Shown here: piece by piece, positions 21,739 through 31,958 of the stretch | Layout of the letters: each line of letters starts with the position of its first letter | How positions within the stretch are numbered: position 1 is the first letter of the stretch | NCBI GenBank assembly: GCA_014238945.1 | Contig: JABAAB010000067.1 | Coordinates: 1-64,000 of the forward strand | Length of the DNA stretch: 64,000 bases | Reading direction: 5' to 3' | From: Lysobacterales bacterium | Lineage (GTDB): Bacteria; Pseudomonadota; Gammaproteobacteria; Xanthomonadales; SZUA-36 | Made by a program: the position numbers and the translations under genes | Notes under the pieces: generated by a model | The model's database searches: none | Told to the model about the DNA's origin: nothing | Seen by the model: only the letters and a program-made list of their open reading frames with translations

Positions 21739-22845
21739 TCAGCTGTTGTTGTTCCGCTCTCGCCCCGGAAAGCGGTGGGGTTTGCCCATGTGGGGCAATT
21801 TGAGTTTACCGATCATCTCGATACGCTCTTCGGCCATGCGGTCCGCCGCTTTGTAGCTTGGAATTTTATCCCTCTCGGCGATGGTGAAAATCTTGCTCAG
21901 ATTGTAATAAATGGTTCTGGACATTCGCAATGCCCGTTCACGGTTCCAGCCTTCAAATTCTATGGAAACGTTCATCAGTCCACCTGCGTTGACAGCGTAA
22001 TCGGGGGCATACAGGATTCCGCGTGCTGCAAGTTCGTCTCCTGACTCTTCCGTGGCCAACTGGTTATTGGCTGCACCTGCAACCACTTTGAAGTTAAACC
22101 TGGGAATGGTTTTTTCATTGACCACAGCACCGAGTGCACAGGGGCTGAAGACATCTGCTTCCACATCGTATATCTCGTCGAGGCCAACTGCTTCAGCACC
22201 CAATTCGACGGCCTCGTCGACACACTCCTTATTGAAATCAGTAACGAAAACCTTGGCGCCTTCATCACGTAACAACCGGATCAGGTTTATTCCGACATGG
22301 CCTGCTCCCTGGACAGCAAAGCTGTAATTGCCCACATCCTGATTGCCAAATTGCCACTGCAGGGCGGCCTTAATACCCTGGAGTGTGCCAAAGGCCGTGT
22401 AGGGGGAGGGATCACCTGAGCCGCCATGTACCTGGTGCACACCGACGACATTATTTGTTTCCTGAAAAAGAAACTCCATGTCATTGACATCAATGCCGAC
22501 ATCTTCCGCGGTAATGTATCGACCATTCAATGAATCTATGAATCGACCGAATGCCCTGAACAATGCTTCTGATTTGTCTTTCCTTGGATCACCTATGATG
22601 ACCGCCTTGCCCCCACCCAGATTCAGTCCTGAAACGGCAGCTTTGTAAGTCATTCCCCTGGACAGACGTAATACATCGTCCAGCGCTTCTTGCTCCGAGC
22701 CATAAGGCCACATACGCAACCCACCCAGGGCGGGGCCGAGCACAGTGTTGTGAATAGCGATAATGGCCTTCAGTCCGGCATCCGCATTGTTGCAAAACAC
22801 GATCTGTTCATGCCGGGTAGAGCCCATTGTTTCAAATAGTTCCAT
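21739..22845 (-). CDS. ldh: Leucine/branched-chain amino acid dehydrogenase (Glu/Leu/Phe/Val dehydrogenase family)
   Basis: GPALGGLRMWPYGSEQEALDDVLRLSRGMTYKAAVSGLNLGGGKAVI; strong RBS ggaggagcaccgATG. Confidence 0.93.
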   Translation of the reverse strand: MELFETMGSTRHEQIVFCNNADAGLKAIIAIHNTVLGPALGGLRMWPYGSEQEALDDVLRLSRGMTYKAAVSGLNLGGGKAVIIGDPRKDKSEALFRAFGRFIDSLNGRYITAEDVGIDVNDMEFLFQETNNVVGVHQVHGGSGDPSPYTAFGTLQGIKAALQWQFGNQDVGNYSFAVQGAGHVGINLIRLLRDEGAKVFVTDFNKECVDEAVELGAEAVGLDEIYDVEADVFSPCALGAVVNEKTIPRFNFKVVAGAANNQLATEESGDELAARGILYAPDYAVNAGGLMNVSIEFEGWNRERALRMSRTIYYNLSKIFTIAERDKIPSYKAADRMAEERIEMIGKLKLPHMGKPHRFPGRERNNNS

Positions 22846-23072
22846 CGGTGCTCCTCCAGGAAGACTTTGAGTTTGTGCAGCGCCGTATGCACCCCGGGGG
22901 ATTCATGTGACTGACGCAGAATTTGTACCAGTTCGGCCAGCTTGGTGGCCGGTCCGTAATCAGCCGTCAATTATAACCGATTAGTGATTTACAGACAGCT
23001 TTGGACCCATGTAATTTGGCATGTTCCTGTAGTTTTTTTCAGGGGCAAAATCCAAAAAAATCAAAAAAATGG

Positions 23073-23101
23073 TTGACAGGTCAATTTAACAATGGGATAA
23101 A
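23073..23101 (+). promoter_or_regulatory. Sigma70-type promoter for the ilv/leu operon: TTGACA - 17 bp - GATAAA
   Basis: Perfect -35 (23073-23078), 17-nt spacer, 4/6 -10 (23096-23101), just upstream of the leader ORF. Confidence 0.7.
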
Positions 23102-23107
23102 GCCAGC

Positions 23108-23263
23108 ATGTCAAAGTATTTACAGCAACTTTTTATTCGTCCCCAGACCCCCGCCAGCAAGACTCGCGTGGATTTGCGGTTGACTCCGTTGCATGCACAT
23201 TTAGCTCTGCTTCTGCTGCTAGTGATTATTCTCACATCCAGCGGGGTAGCTTTGATCGCATAA
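23108..23263 (+). CDS. Branched-chain amino acid leader peptide, 51 aa (MSKYLQQLFIRPQTPASKTRVDLRLTPLHAHLALLLLLVIILTSSGVALIA)
   Basis: Read directly from sequence (below the ORF track length cut-off); 10 Leu/Val/Ile/Ala codons in a run immediately before an attenuator hairpin. Confidence 0.8.
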   Translation: MSKYLQQLFIRPQTPASKTRVDLRLTPLHAHLALLLLLVIILTSSGVALIA

Positions 23264-23321
23264 GAGAAATACGGTAAGAACAGCAAAAAACCCCGCAACT
23301 GAAAAGAAGCGGGGTTTTTTT
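23241..23321 (+). promoter_or_regulatory. Transcription attenuator: antiterminator segment GCGGGGT (23241-23247) competes with terminator AAAAAACCCCGC/GCGGGGTTTTTT (23285-23320)
   Basis: Identical GCGGGGT copies at 23241 and 23309, both complementary to ACCCCGC at 23290-23296; 3' arm followed by a T9 run. Confidence 0.85.
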
Positions 23322-23358
23322 TTACAGTACCACCAACCGGGAAACCAGGAAGAAAATA

Positions 23359-24369
23359 ATGAAATTGTATACAGAACAGGATGTGCTTCGCGACGCACTA
23401 CAGGACAAGACCATTGCCATACTCGGCTATGGCAGCCAGGGCAAGGCCCACGCACGCAATTTGCGTGATTCAGGCTATGAAGTCATTATCGGCGCGCGTG
23501 CCGGCGGTCCCACGGATGAACTTGCCAGAGCCGACGGTTTTGAGGTGTTGTCCTTCGAAGATGCCACACAAAGGGCGCAACTGATCAGCTTGCTGGTGCC
23601 GGACATGGCACAGCCACAGGTTTTTGAAGCGATAAAGGGGAACCTTGATGACGGGGATATCCTGCTGTTCGCACATGGTCTCAACGTACATTTCGATGCC
23701 ATTGAAGTCCCCGCTGGTGTGGACGTCATCATGATTGCCCCCAAATCACCGGGTGACCTGGTTCGTCGCCAGTATCAGCAGGGCCGGGGTGTGCCCTGTT
23801 TGCGGGCAGTACATCAGGATGCCAGCGGTGCTGCCTCCGAGCGTGCCCTGAGCTATGCCCACGCCATTGGCGGTACCCGCGCCGGGGTGCTTGATACGAC
23901 CTTTGCAGAAGAGACAGAAACCGATCTGTTTGGTGAACAGGCCGTATTGTGTGGCGGCGCAAGTCAATTGGTAATCCAGGGCTATGAAACCCTGGTCGAA
24001 GCTGGCTACCAGCCCGAAGCGGCTTATTTCGAGTGCCTGCACGAATTGAAACTTATCGTTGACCTGATGTATGAAGGTGGTCTCGACAAGATGTATGAAT
24101 TTATTTCTGATACGGCGTCCTATGGAGACCTGGTCTCCGGGCCCCGAATTCTGGATGACTCGGTCAAGGCCCGTATGAAAGAGGTGCTTACCGATATCCA
24201 GGATGGGAGTTTCGCCCGTCGTTGGATGGATGAGTACCAATCGGGCTCGAAAAACTACCAGGGCATGCTGAAAAAACGTCGCGCACACCCGATTGAAGTT
24301 GTGGGTAGAAAGCTGAGGGATCGAATGAGTTGGATTACCAAGTCCAAGAAATCCCAAAAAGCCGCCTGA
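23359..24369 (+). CDS. ilvC: Ketol-acid reductoisomerase (class I)
   Basis: [60 protein letters not shown]. Confidence 0.97.
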   Translation: MKLYTEQDVLRDALQDKTIAILGYGSQGKAHARNLRDSGYEVIIGARAGGPTDELARADGFEVLSFEDATQRAQLISLLVPDMAQPQVFEAIKGNLDDGDILLFAHGLNVHFDAIEVPAGVDVIMIAPKSPGDLVRRQYQQGRGVPCLRAVHQDASGAASERALSYAHAIGGTRAGVLDTTFAEETETDLFGEQAVLCGGASQLVIQGYETLVEAGYQPEAAYFECLHELKLIVDLMYEGGLDKMYEFISDTASYGDLVSGPRILDDSVKARMKEVLTDIQDGSFARRWMDEYQSGSKNYQGMLKKRRAHPIEVVGRKLRDRMSWITKSKKSQKAA

Positions 24370-24380
24370 GACCTGGACGC

Positions 24381-26063
24381 ATGACCGGATCAGCCAAAAA
24401 AGCCGAGGTGCTGCACAGTGGCTCGCAGACGCTGATTGGCGCGTTACAGCGCAATGGAGTAAAGCAGGTCTTTGGCTACCCTGGTGGTGCGATCATGCCC
24501 TTGTACGATGCCCTGGTGGGTTCCGACTTGGAACACTATCTTTGTCGGCATGAACAAGGTGCCGCACTGGCTGCAGATGCGTATGGCCGGATCACCCGCA
24601 AGGCGGGTGTGTGTATCGCGACATCCGGCCCTGGTGCCACCAACCTGGTAACCGGGATCGCCAACGCTTTCATGGATTCAGTCCCCATGGTGATTATCAC
24701 CGGACAGGTTCCCACCGCATTACAGGGCACGGATGCTTTTCAGGAAGTCGACATTTTTGGAATCACCTTGCCGATCGTCAAGCACAGCTACATATTGCGG
24801 GATGTTGCCGACGTTGACGGTGTTGTCGACGAGGCTTTTCAACTCGCCCAGGGCGGTCGCCCCGGTCCTGTACTGATTGATTTCCCGAAGGATATCGCCA
24901 CGGCCGTGACAGCACAATCCCGTTATGTGCCAGAGGCCGACTACCAGGCTCCGATACTGGATGTGGTGGCGGTGCAGGCGGCCACTGACATGCTTTCCAA
25001 GGCCAGGCGTCCCTTGATCATCGCCGGTGGTGGCATTGCGATATCAGATTCGATCCGTTCTTTCAGAGAATTTGCCGCCCGCACCGGTTTTCCGGTTGCG
25101 GCAACCCTCAAGGGGCTCGGTGTCCTGCCTACGGATGACCCGGGACTGGTCGGAATGCTGGGTATGCATGGTAATGGTGCGGCCAACCATGCGGTACAGA
25201 ACTGTGACGTGCTGATGGTGGTTGGCGCTCGATTTGATGATCGGGTTACCGGCCATCTGGCCCAATTTGCACCGTCGGCGCGGGTAATTCACCTGGACAT
25301 TGACCCGGCTGAAATTTCCAAACTGCGTAAGGCGGATATTTCGATCATAGGTGAACTGGGACCTGCACTGGATGGAATCCGGCTAAGAGGGGCCGCCAGC
25401 GCCTCGTGGCGTGCCCAGTGTGATGCCTGGAAGAAGGAGTTTGCCTGGCGCTACGACGCACCGGGTGATGGTATTTATGCCCCCGGATTGTTGCGTGAAT
25501 TGTCGCTGGCACGGAAGGGCAAAATGACCATCACCTGTGATGTGGGACAGCACCAGATGTTCGTGGCACAACATTGTCATTTCGAACATCCACTGGATCA
25601 CATATCTTCCGGTGGTCTGGGTACGATGGGTTATGGCTTGCCGGCAGCCATCGGTGCAAAAATTGCCCGGCCGGATTCCACCGTCGTGTGTGTATCAGGT
25701 GACGGATCCATCATGATGAACATCCAGGAACTGGCTACCCTCAAGCGCTATGGATTGTCGGTCAAGATCGTATTGCTCGACAACTCCGCCCTGGGTCTGG
25801 TCAGACAATGGCAGGAGATATTTTTCCAGGGCAATTACAGCGAGGTTGATCTGTCCGACAATCCGGATTTTGCCGCGGTTGCGGCCGCCTTTGGAATTGC
25901 CTCACGCACCATCAACAGGCCTGCAGAGGTTAGCGGAGCAATACAGTGGTTACTGGACCAGCAAGGACCTGCACTATTGCATGTGCCCATTGATCCACTC
26001 GAAAACGTGTGGCCACTGGTTCCACCGGGCGCAGCCAATCACAAAATGATGAAGTCAAAGTAG
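24381..26063 (+). CDS. ilvB: Acetolactate synthase large subunit
   Basis: FGYPGGAIMPLYDAL, RHEQGAALAADAYGR, TSGPGATNLVTGIANA, GDGSIMMNIQELATL. Confidence 0.97.
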   Translation: MTGSAKKAEVLHSGSQTLIGALQRNGVKQVFGYPGGAIMPLYDALVGSDLEHYLCRHEQGAALAADAYGRITRKAGVCIATSGPGATNLVTGIANAFMDSVPMVIITGQVPTALQGTDAFQEVDIFGITLPIVKHSYILRDVADVDGVVDEAFQLAQGGRPGPVLIDFPKDIATAVTAQSRYVPEADYQAPILDVVAVQAATDMLSKARRPLIIAGGGIAISDSIRSFREFAARTGFPVAATLKGLGVLPTDDPGLVGMLGMHGNGAANHAVQNCDVLMVVGARFDDRVTGHLAQFAPSARVIHLDIDPAEISKLRKADISIIGELGPALDGIRLRGAASASWRAQCDAWKKEFAWRYDAPGDGIYAPGLLRELSLARKGKMTITCDVGQHQMFVAQHCHFEHPLDHISSGGLGTMGYGLPAAIGAKIARPDSTVVCVSGDGSIMMNIQELATLKRYGLSVKIVLLDNSALGLVRQWQEIFFQGNYSEVDLSDNPDFAAVAAAFGIASRTINRPAEVSGAIQWLLDQQGPALLHVPIDPLENVWPLVPPGAANHKMMKSK

Positions 26064-26084
26064 ACAGGATTCCGGAACGATAAA

Positions 26085-26366
26085 ATGAACCACAGCCTGA
26101 AAATTCAGTTGCGAAACAATGAAGGGGCCGTTTTAAGGGCACTGGGATTAATGGAGCGCAGGGGGTTCATGCTGGAGAGTTGCACTGTTTCTGAAGCAGA
26201 GGGTGAGCGGCGGTCCATGACCGTTGCGGTCAGTTCCACACGACCGGGTGACCTGCTGAAACGGCAACTGGAACGGTTACATGACGTGCTGCAGGTGGAA
26301 CTGCGTGCTGCCGTCACCAATGAGAGAAAAGTTCCGGGCTTACGACCGGTTACCAGGAGAATTTGA
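26085..26366 (+). CDS. ilvM: Acetolactate synthase small subunit, short IlvM-like ACT protein (93 aa)
   Basis: Position directly after ilvB; ACT-like sequence ALGLMERRGFMLESCTVSEAEGERRSMTVAV. Confidence 0.8.
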   Translation: MNHSLKIQLRNNEGAVLRALGLMERRGFMLESCTVSEAEGERRSMTVAVSSTRPGDLLKRQLERLHDVLQVELRAAVTNERKVPGLRPVTRRI

Positions 26367-27911
26367 ATGGCCAGGAAGATTCACATATTTGACACCACCC
26401 TCAGGGACGGAGAGCAAAGTCCCGGATTCAGTATGAGCCTGGGTCAGAAGCTAAAGGTCGGTCACGCACTGGCAGAGATGAAAGTGGACATCCTTGAGGC
26501 CGGGTTCCCGGCAGCATCACCCGGTGACTTTGACGCCGTTCGTGCTATTGCGACCGAAATTGAGGGCCCGATCATTACCGCATTGTGCCGTACCATTCCC
26601 CGGGATATTGAATTCGCCGACAGGGCACTGGAACCGGCAACCCGCTCTCGGATACACACTTTTATCGCCACCAGTCCCATCCACCGTCGTGACAAGCTCA
26701 ATATGAGTTGTGATGAAGTGCTTCGCCACGCCGTCAATGCCGTAAACATGGCAACCGAAATCTGTGATGATGTTGAATTTTCAGCGGAGGACGGTATCCG
26801 CACCGAAAGAGAATTTCTCGCAGAGATTTTGCAGGCCGCAATCGAGGCCGGTGCAGGTACGGTGAATATTCCGGATACCGTGGGATACGCGACCCCGTCA
26901 GAAGTGTATGACCTGTTCCGCTGGTTGATAAAAACCGTGCCGGGTATAGAAAACGTGCGTGTCAGTACCCACTGCCACGATGACCTGGGTCTGGCAGTAG
27001 CCAATTCACTGGCGGCAGTAGAAGGTGGCGCCACCCAGATTGAATGTGCCCTCAATGGTATAGGCGAGCGCGCCGGTAACTGCGCGCTCGAGGAAGTGGT
27101 CATGGCACTCAGGACCCGGGCAGACCGATTTGACTGCGAGACAGGAATCGACACCCGTAGATTTGCAGCGGGCAGTCATTTGCTGGCCGCCGTTACCGGA
27201 AACTTTGTACCACGCAATAAGGCCATAGTCGGGGAAAATGCCTTTGCCCACGAAGCAGGAATACATCAACACGGCATGCTGGCATCGAGTGAAACTTACG
27301 AAATAATGAAACCCGAGGATGTGGGGGTACAGCATTCTCAGCTGATCCTGGGTAAACACAGCGGACGACACGCGGTAGTGGACCGGGCACGGGTGATGGG
27401 ATATCAACTCGAAGAAGATCAACTGGACGATATCATGATCCGCTTTAAAGACTTGGCGGATCGCAAAAAACGGGTCTTCGACTCAGATCTCGAAGCCATC
27501 ATAACGGGCAGCCAGACCCATACCAACGGGCCGTGGTCGCTGAACTGGCTGAGTGTGGTAAGCCGGGTTAATGGAGAATCCGAACCCATGGCGTCACTGA
27601 CACTGGCGCATCAGGACGGGACCACCAGCACCCATACAGGCGAAGGTGACGGGCCGGTTGACGCGATCGTGCATGCACTCGAACAGGTGACCGGTACCCG
27701 CATCAAGGTACTGAGCCTGGCCATGCGCAGTATCTCACTGGGTGAGGATGCCCAGGGAGAAGCCAGCTTGCGTGCCACAGTTGATGGGGTTGAATACAGT
27801 GGTCACGGTTTATCCACCGACATCGTTGCGTCCTGTGCGGAAGCCCTGTTGGAAATCGTAAACCGTGCCATTCGCTATAGCACTGAGATCAAGCAGTCCA
27901 ACGCTGCCTGA
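26367..27911 (+). CDS. leuA: 2-isopropylmalate synthase
   Basis: IFDTTLRDGEQSPGFSMSLGQKL, STHCHDDLGLAVANSLAAVEGGATQIECALNGIGERAGN. Confidence 0.97.
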   Translation: MARKIHIFDTTLRDGEQSPGFSMSLGQKLKVGHALAEMKVDILEAGFPAASPGDFDAVRAIATEIEGPIITALCRTIPRDIEFADRALEPATRSRIHTFIATSPIHRRDKLNMSCDEVLRHAVNAVNMATEICDDVEFSAEDGIRTEREFLAEILQAAIEAGAGTVNIPDTVGYATPSEVYDLFRWLIKTVPGIENVRVSTHCHDDLGLAVANSLAAVEGGATQIECALNGIGERAGNCALEEVVMALRTRADRFDCETGIDTRRFAAGSHLLAAVTGNFVPRNKAIVGENAFAHEAGIHQHGMLASSETYEIMKPEDVGVQHSQLILGKHSGRHAVVDRARVMGYQLEEDQLDDIMIRFKDLADRKKRVFDSDLEAIITGSQTHTNGPWSLNWLSVVSRVNGESEPMASLTLAHQDGTTSTHTGEGDGPVDAIVHALEQVTGTRIKVLSLAMRSISLGEDAQGEASLRATVDGVEYSGHGLSTDIVASCAEALLEIVNRAIRYSTEIKQSNAA

Positions 27912-27930
27912 TTACAAGGATAAGATTTCA

Positions 27931-28893
27931 ATGAAAGAACCCGCTACAATTTGGCACAACGGTGAGTTCAAGCCATGGCATGAAGCGACAACGCATGTTT
28001 TGTCACATGCGATCCATTATGGCTCAAGTGTATTCGAGGGCATCAGGGTGTATGACTGTCTTGGCACCCCCAAGGGTTTCCGGATGCGTGAGCACCTGGA
28101 GCGTCTCTATGACTCGGCCAAGGTCTATCGATTCGAGATTCCATACCCCATTGACACATTATTTGATGCCTGCTGCAGCCTGGTGTTACGCAACGGGTTG
28201 AACAGCGCTTACCTCAGACCTGTGGCCTTCAGGGGCTATGGTTCCCTTGGTGTCGCACCCAAGGATCCGCCACCGATAGATGTCGCGATTGCTGCACTCG
28301 AGTGGGGGGCCTACCTGGGTGACGAGGCACGTGAAAAAGGGGCAAGGGTCTGTGTATCCAGTTGGAACCGTGTCGCGCCCAACACCATACCTGCGGGTGT
28401 AAAGGCCGGGGGTAATTACCTGTCCAGCCAGTTGATCAGTATGGAGGCCCACCGGCTTGGATTTGATGAGGGAATTGGCCTGGCGCCTGATGGAACGCTG
28501 AGTGAAGGGTCAGGTGAAAATCTTTTCATGGTCAAGGACCATATTCTGATTACACCGCCACAGTCCGCTTCGATCCTGGCTGGAATTACCCGCGACAGTG
28601 TGATTCGCCTCGCCCATACCCTGGGTCTTGAAGTCCGTGAAATCCCCTTGTCGAGAGAAGCACTGTATCTGGCAGATGAATTGTTTTTCACCGGTACGGC
28701 AGCCGAGATTACACCGATCAGGTCGGTGGATGACATTGACATTGGCATTGGCCGTTGTGGCCCCATAACCGGTCAGATCCAAACTGCGTTTTTTGGATTG
28801 TTCGATGGTCAAACCGTGGACCGATTAGGCTGGCTGAATGCAATTGAAGATTCCGTTTCAATGGAAAGTGGGGCCAGCAGTGTCTGCGCCTGA
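27931..28893 (+). CDS. ilvE: Branched-chain amino acid aminotransferase
   Basis: [50 protein letters not shown]. Confidence 0.95.
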   Translation: MKEPATIWHNGEFKPWHEATTHVLSHAIHYGSSVFEGIRVYDCLGTPKGFRMREHLERLYDSAKVYRFEIPYPIDTLFDACCSLVLRNGLNSAYLRPVAFRGYGSLGVAPKDPPPIDVAIAALEWGAYLGDEAREKGARVCVSSWNRVAPNTIPAGVKAGGNYLSSQLISMEAHRLGFDEGIGLAPDGTLSEGSGENLFMVKDHILITPPQSASILAGITRDSVIRLAHTLGLEVREIPLSREALYLADELFFTGTAAEITPIRSVDDIDIGIGRCGPITGQIQTAFFGLFDGQTVDRLGWLNAIEDSVSMESGASSVCA

Positions 28894-30298
28894 AACGCTT
28901 TTTGAAAAACTGTGGAACGCCCACCTGGTCAGATCACAAAGCGATGACACACCGGCGATTATTTATATAGACCTGCATCTGGTACACGAGGTGACCTCAC
29001 CGCAGGGTTTTGACCTGCTGCGGGAAAGGAACATTGCTGTGCGCAGGCCCGACCTGACCCTTGCTACGATCGATCACTCGACTCCGACCCTTCCGGCGGA
29101 TGAAGATGGCAACAGACCATACATCACCGGGCAGGCCCACCAGCAAGTCAAAACCCTCAGAAAAAATTGCCGGGATTTTGGTGTTGAACTGCATGACTGG
29201 GACAGCCCTTATCGTGGTGTGGTCCATGTGATGGGCCCAGAGTTGGGTGCTACCCAGCCGGGAATGACCATCGTGTGCGGTGACAGCCATACCAGCACAC
29301 ACGGTGCGTTTGGCGCATTGGCATTTGGAATCGGTACCACCGAGGTGGGCCATGTGCTGGCAAAGCAATGCCTGTTGCAGCTTAAGCCACGCTGTATGCT
29401 CATCAAGGTTGAGGGAGAACTGGGCGCCGACGTCGGCGCAAAAGACCTGGCGCTGCATATCATCCGACATCTGGGTGTCAATGGGGGTACCGGGTGCGTC
29501 ATTGAATATGCTGGAAGTGCTGTTCGGGGCCTGGATATGGAAGGTCGCATGACATTGTGTAATATGACCATTGAGGCCGGCGCACGCGCCGGTATGATCG
29601 CAGCTGACCAGGTGACTATCGATTATCTTCGTGGCCGGCCCAGGGCTCCAAAGGGGCCGGCTTTTGAACGTGCCGCGGCGCAGTGGCGAAAGTTTTTCAC
29701 CGACCCGGACGCGCATTTTGATTTCCACGTGGACATAGATGCCTCGTCGGTGCGACCCACCATCACCTATGGTACGGATCCGGGCATGTCGGTGAAGATC
29801 GGTGAACCCCTGCCAATACCCACCAGTGAATCCCAGCAAAAAGCCCTCGATTACATGGATTTTCAGGGTGGGCAGTATTTGAATGAACGAAAAGTGGACC
29901 TGGTGTTTGTGGGTAGTTGCACCAATGGACGTCTCAGCGATATGCGTGCCGCAGCCGGGGTCCTGAAAGGGAATCAAATTGCATCGCATGTGCGTATGCT
30001 CGTGGTTCCGGGTTCGGAACACGTGCGCTGGCAGGCAGAGGCCGAAAACCTGCACCGGATTTTCGAGTCTGCCGGTGCCGAGTGGCGATTGCCGGGATGT
30101 TCCATGTGCCTGGCCATGAACGGCGATATTGTTCCACCCGGTAAAACAGCGGTATCGACATCCAACCGGAATTTTGAAGGCCGGCAAGGGGCGGGTTCGC
30201 GTACCCTGCTGGCCAGTCCTGAAACTGCGGCGGCCTGCGCTGTACTGGGTCATGTTGGCCGGGCAGTGGACCTCGAGAACGTGAAAGAAGTCACGTGA
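28880..30298 (+). CDS. leuC: 3-isopropylmalate dehydratase large subunit (probable GTG start)
   Basis: [67 protein letters not shown]. Confidence 0.97.
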   Translation: MSAPETLFEKLWNAHLVRSQSDDTPAIIYIDLHLVHEVTSPQGFDLLRERNIAVRRPDLTLATIDHSTPTLPADEDGNRPYITGQAHQQVKTLRKNCRDFGVELHDWDSPYRGVVHVMGPELGATQPGMTIVCGDSHTSTHGAFGALAFGIGTTEVGHVLAKQCLLQLKPRCMLIKVEGELGADVGAKDLALHIIRHLGVNGGTGCVIEYAGSAVRGLDMEGRMTLCNMTIEAGARAGMIAADQVTIDYLRGRPRAPKGPAFERAAAQWRKFFTDPDAHFDFHVDIDASSVRPTITYGTDPGMSVKIGEPLPIPTSESQQKALDYMDFQGGQYLNERKVDLVFVGSCTNGRLSDMRAAAGVLKGNQIASHVRMLVVPGSEHVRWQAEAENLHRIFESAGAEWRLPGCSMCLAMNGDIVPPGKTAVSTSNRNFEGRQGAGSRTLLASPETAAACAVLGHVGRAVDLENVKEVT

Positions 30299-30882
30299 AA
30301 CAGGCATTCAAACGCCTGACGGGCCCCGTCCTGGTGCTGGCCCAGGAAAATATCGATACCGATCAGATCATCCCGGCAAGGTTCTTGACCGCCACAGATT
30401 TTGACGGTATTGGAGAGCACGCATTTGCCGACTGGCGTCATGATGCCAATGGTGACCCCATCCAAGGTCATGTACTCAACACGCCCCGTGCCCGGCAAAG
30501 TCCGATATTGGTGGGTGGTCGTAATTTTGGTTGTGGATCGTCGCGGGAACATGCACCGCATGCCCTGCTGGGTTTTGGTTTCAGAGTGGTTATCAGTTCA
30601 CAAATCGCCGATATATTCAGGAACAATGCACAAAATGTGGGTCTTTTGCCGGTGGTGCTTGAACCCGAGCAACATGTCCGGCTGATGAATATGGATGGTG
30701 CAGAAATCACCGTTGACCTGGAGCAGTGCTGTGTGATTGCTGCAGAATCGGATGGTCAACACAGTCGCTGGCCATTTGCCATGGACGGGTTCGCTCGTCA
30801 TTGTCTGTTGCTCGGTCTGGACAGGCTGGACTTCCTGGACCGTGCCGAGACCGATATCCGGGCCTATGAGAACAGATTATGA
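30295..30882 (+). CDS. leuD: 3-isopropylmalate dehydratase small subunit
   Basis: [35 protein letters not shown]. Confidence 0.97.
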   Translation: MKQAFKRLTGPVLVLAQENIDTDQIIPARFLTATDFDGIGEHAFADWRHDANGDPIQGHVLNTPRARQSPILVGGRNFGCGSSREHAPHALLGFGFRVVISSQIADIFRNNAQNVGLLPVVLEPEQHVRLMNMDGAEITVDLEQCCVIAAESDGQHSRWPFAMDGFARHCLLLGLDRLDFLDRAETDIRAYENRL

Positions 30883-31958
30883 GTGTACGTATTACTCTGC
30901 TCCCCGGTGATGGTATCGGTCCCGAGGTCACCACACAGGCTAAGATGCTGATATCCGCCCTGGCTGATGACTATGGACTCAGCCTGGAGATGGAAAGTGC
31001 ATTGGTGGGCGGTGCCGCCATCGATGAAAAAGGTGATCCACTGCCAGCAAAAACCCTGGATACCTGCCGCAGGTCGGATGCCATCATACTGGGTGCCGTG
31101 GGTGGCCCAAAATGGTCCGACCCGAATGCACTTGTCCGTCCCGAACAGGGTCTATTGAAACTGCGCAAGGAACTTGGTCTGTACGCCAATCTCAGACCGG
31201 TCCGTGTCCATCCGAAACTGTTCGCAGCCAGTCCGTTGAAGCCGGAATACCTGGATGGCGTCGACCTGGTCGTGGTACGGGAATTGACCGGTGGAAGTTA
31301 TTTTGGGGAAAAGGTGGAAGGTGACAAATTCGCCATGGATTCCTGTACCTACACCCGTGAGGAGGTCGAACGGGTAGTGGTCCGGGCGGCGCACCTGGCC
31401 CGCTCACGAAGCGGCCGGCTGACGATGATTGACAAGGCCAACGTCATGGCCACATCACGGCTGTGGCGTAAAGTGACCGTCGAGATCATGGAATCACAGT
31501 TTCCAGATGTGAAGTGCGACTATTTGCTGGTAGATGCGGCGGCCATGTTCCTGATGTCAAAACCTGCATCCTTCGATGTCATCGTGACCGAAAACATGTT
31601 TGGGGACATTTTGACAGATGAGGCTTCCATGCTGGTCGGTTCCATGGGTATGTTGCCTTCGGCATCGTTGGGGAGCGGCAGTTTTGGCTTGTATGAGCCC
31701 ATTCATGGCTCCGCACCTGATATCGCGGGCAAGGGCATTGCCAACCCCCTGGGTATGCTGGCATCGGTCGCCATGATGTTTGAGCACAGTCTTGACATGG
31801 TTGAAGCGGCTCGCCGGATCGAGTCTGCCATCCACCAATGTATTTCCAGCAATGAATGTACGCCCGACCTGGGTGGTAACCTGTCTACCGGACAGGCGGG
31901 TGCAGCGGTACGTAGCCGTCTGGACGGGTATATTCCCACCGGGGTGGCACATGGGTGA
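30879..31958 (+). CDS. leuB: 3-isopropylmalate dehydrogenase
   Basis: LLPGDGIGPEVTTQA, AVGGPKWSDP, VVRELTGGSYFGEK, YEPIHGSAPDIAGKGIANP. Confidence 0.97.
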   Translation: MSVRITLLPGDGIGPEVTTQAKMLISALADDYGLSLEMESALVGGAAIDEKGDPLPAKTLDTCRRSDAIILGAVGGPKWSDPNALVRPEQGLLKLRKELGLYANLRPVRVHPKLFAASPLKPEYLDGVDLVVVRELTGGSYFGEKVEGDKFAMDSCTYTREEVERVVVRAAHLARSRSGRLTMIDKANVMATSRLWRKVTVEIMESQFPDVKCDYLLVDAAAMFLMSKPASFDVIVTENMFGDILTDEASMLVGSMGMLPSASLGSGSFGLYEPIHGSAPDIAGKGIANPLGMLASVAMMFEHSLDMVEAARRIESAIHQCISSNECTPDLGGNLSTGQAGAAVRSRLDGYIPTGVAHG

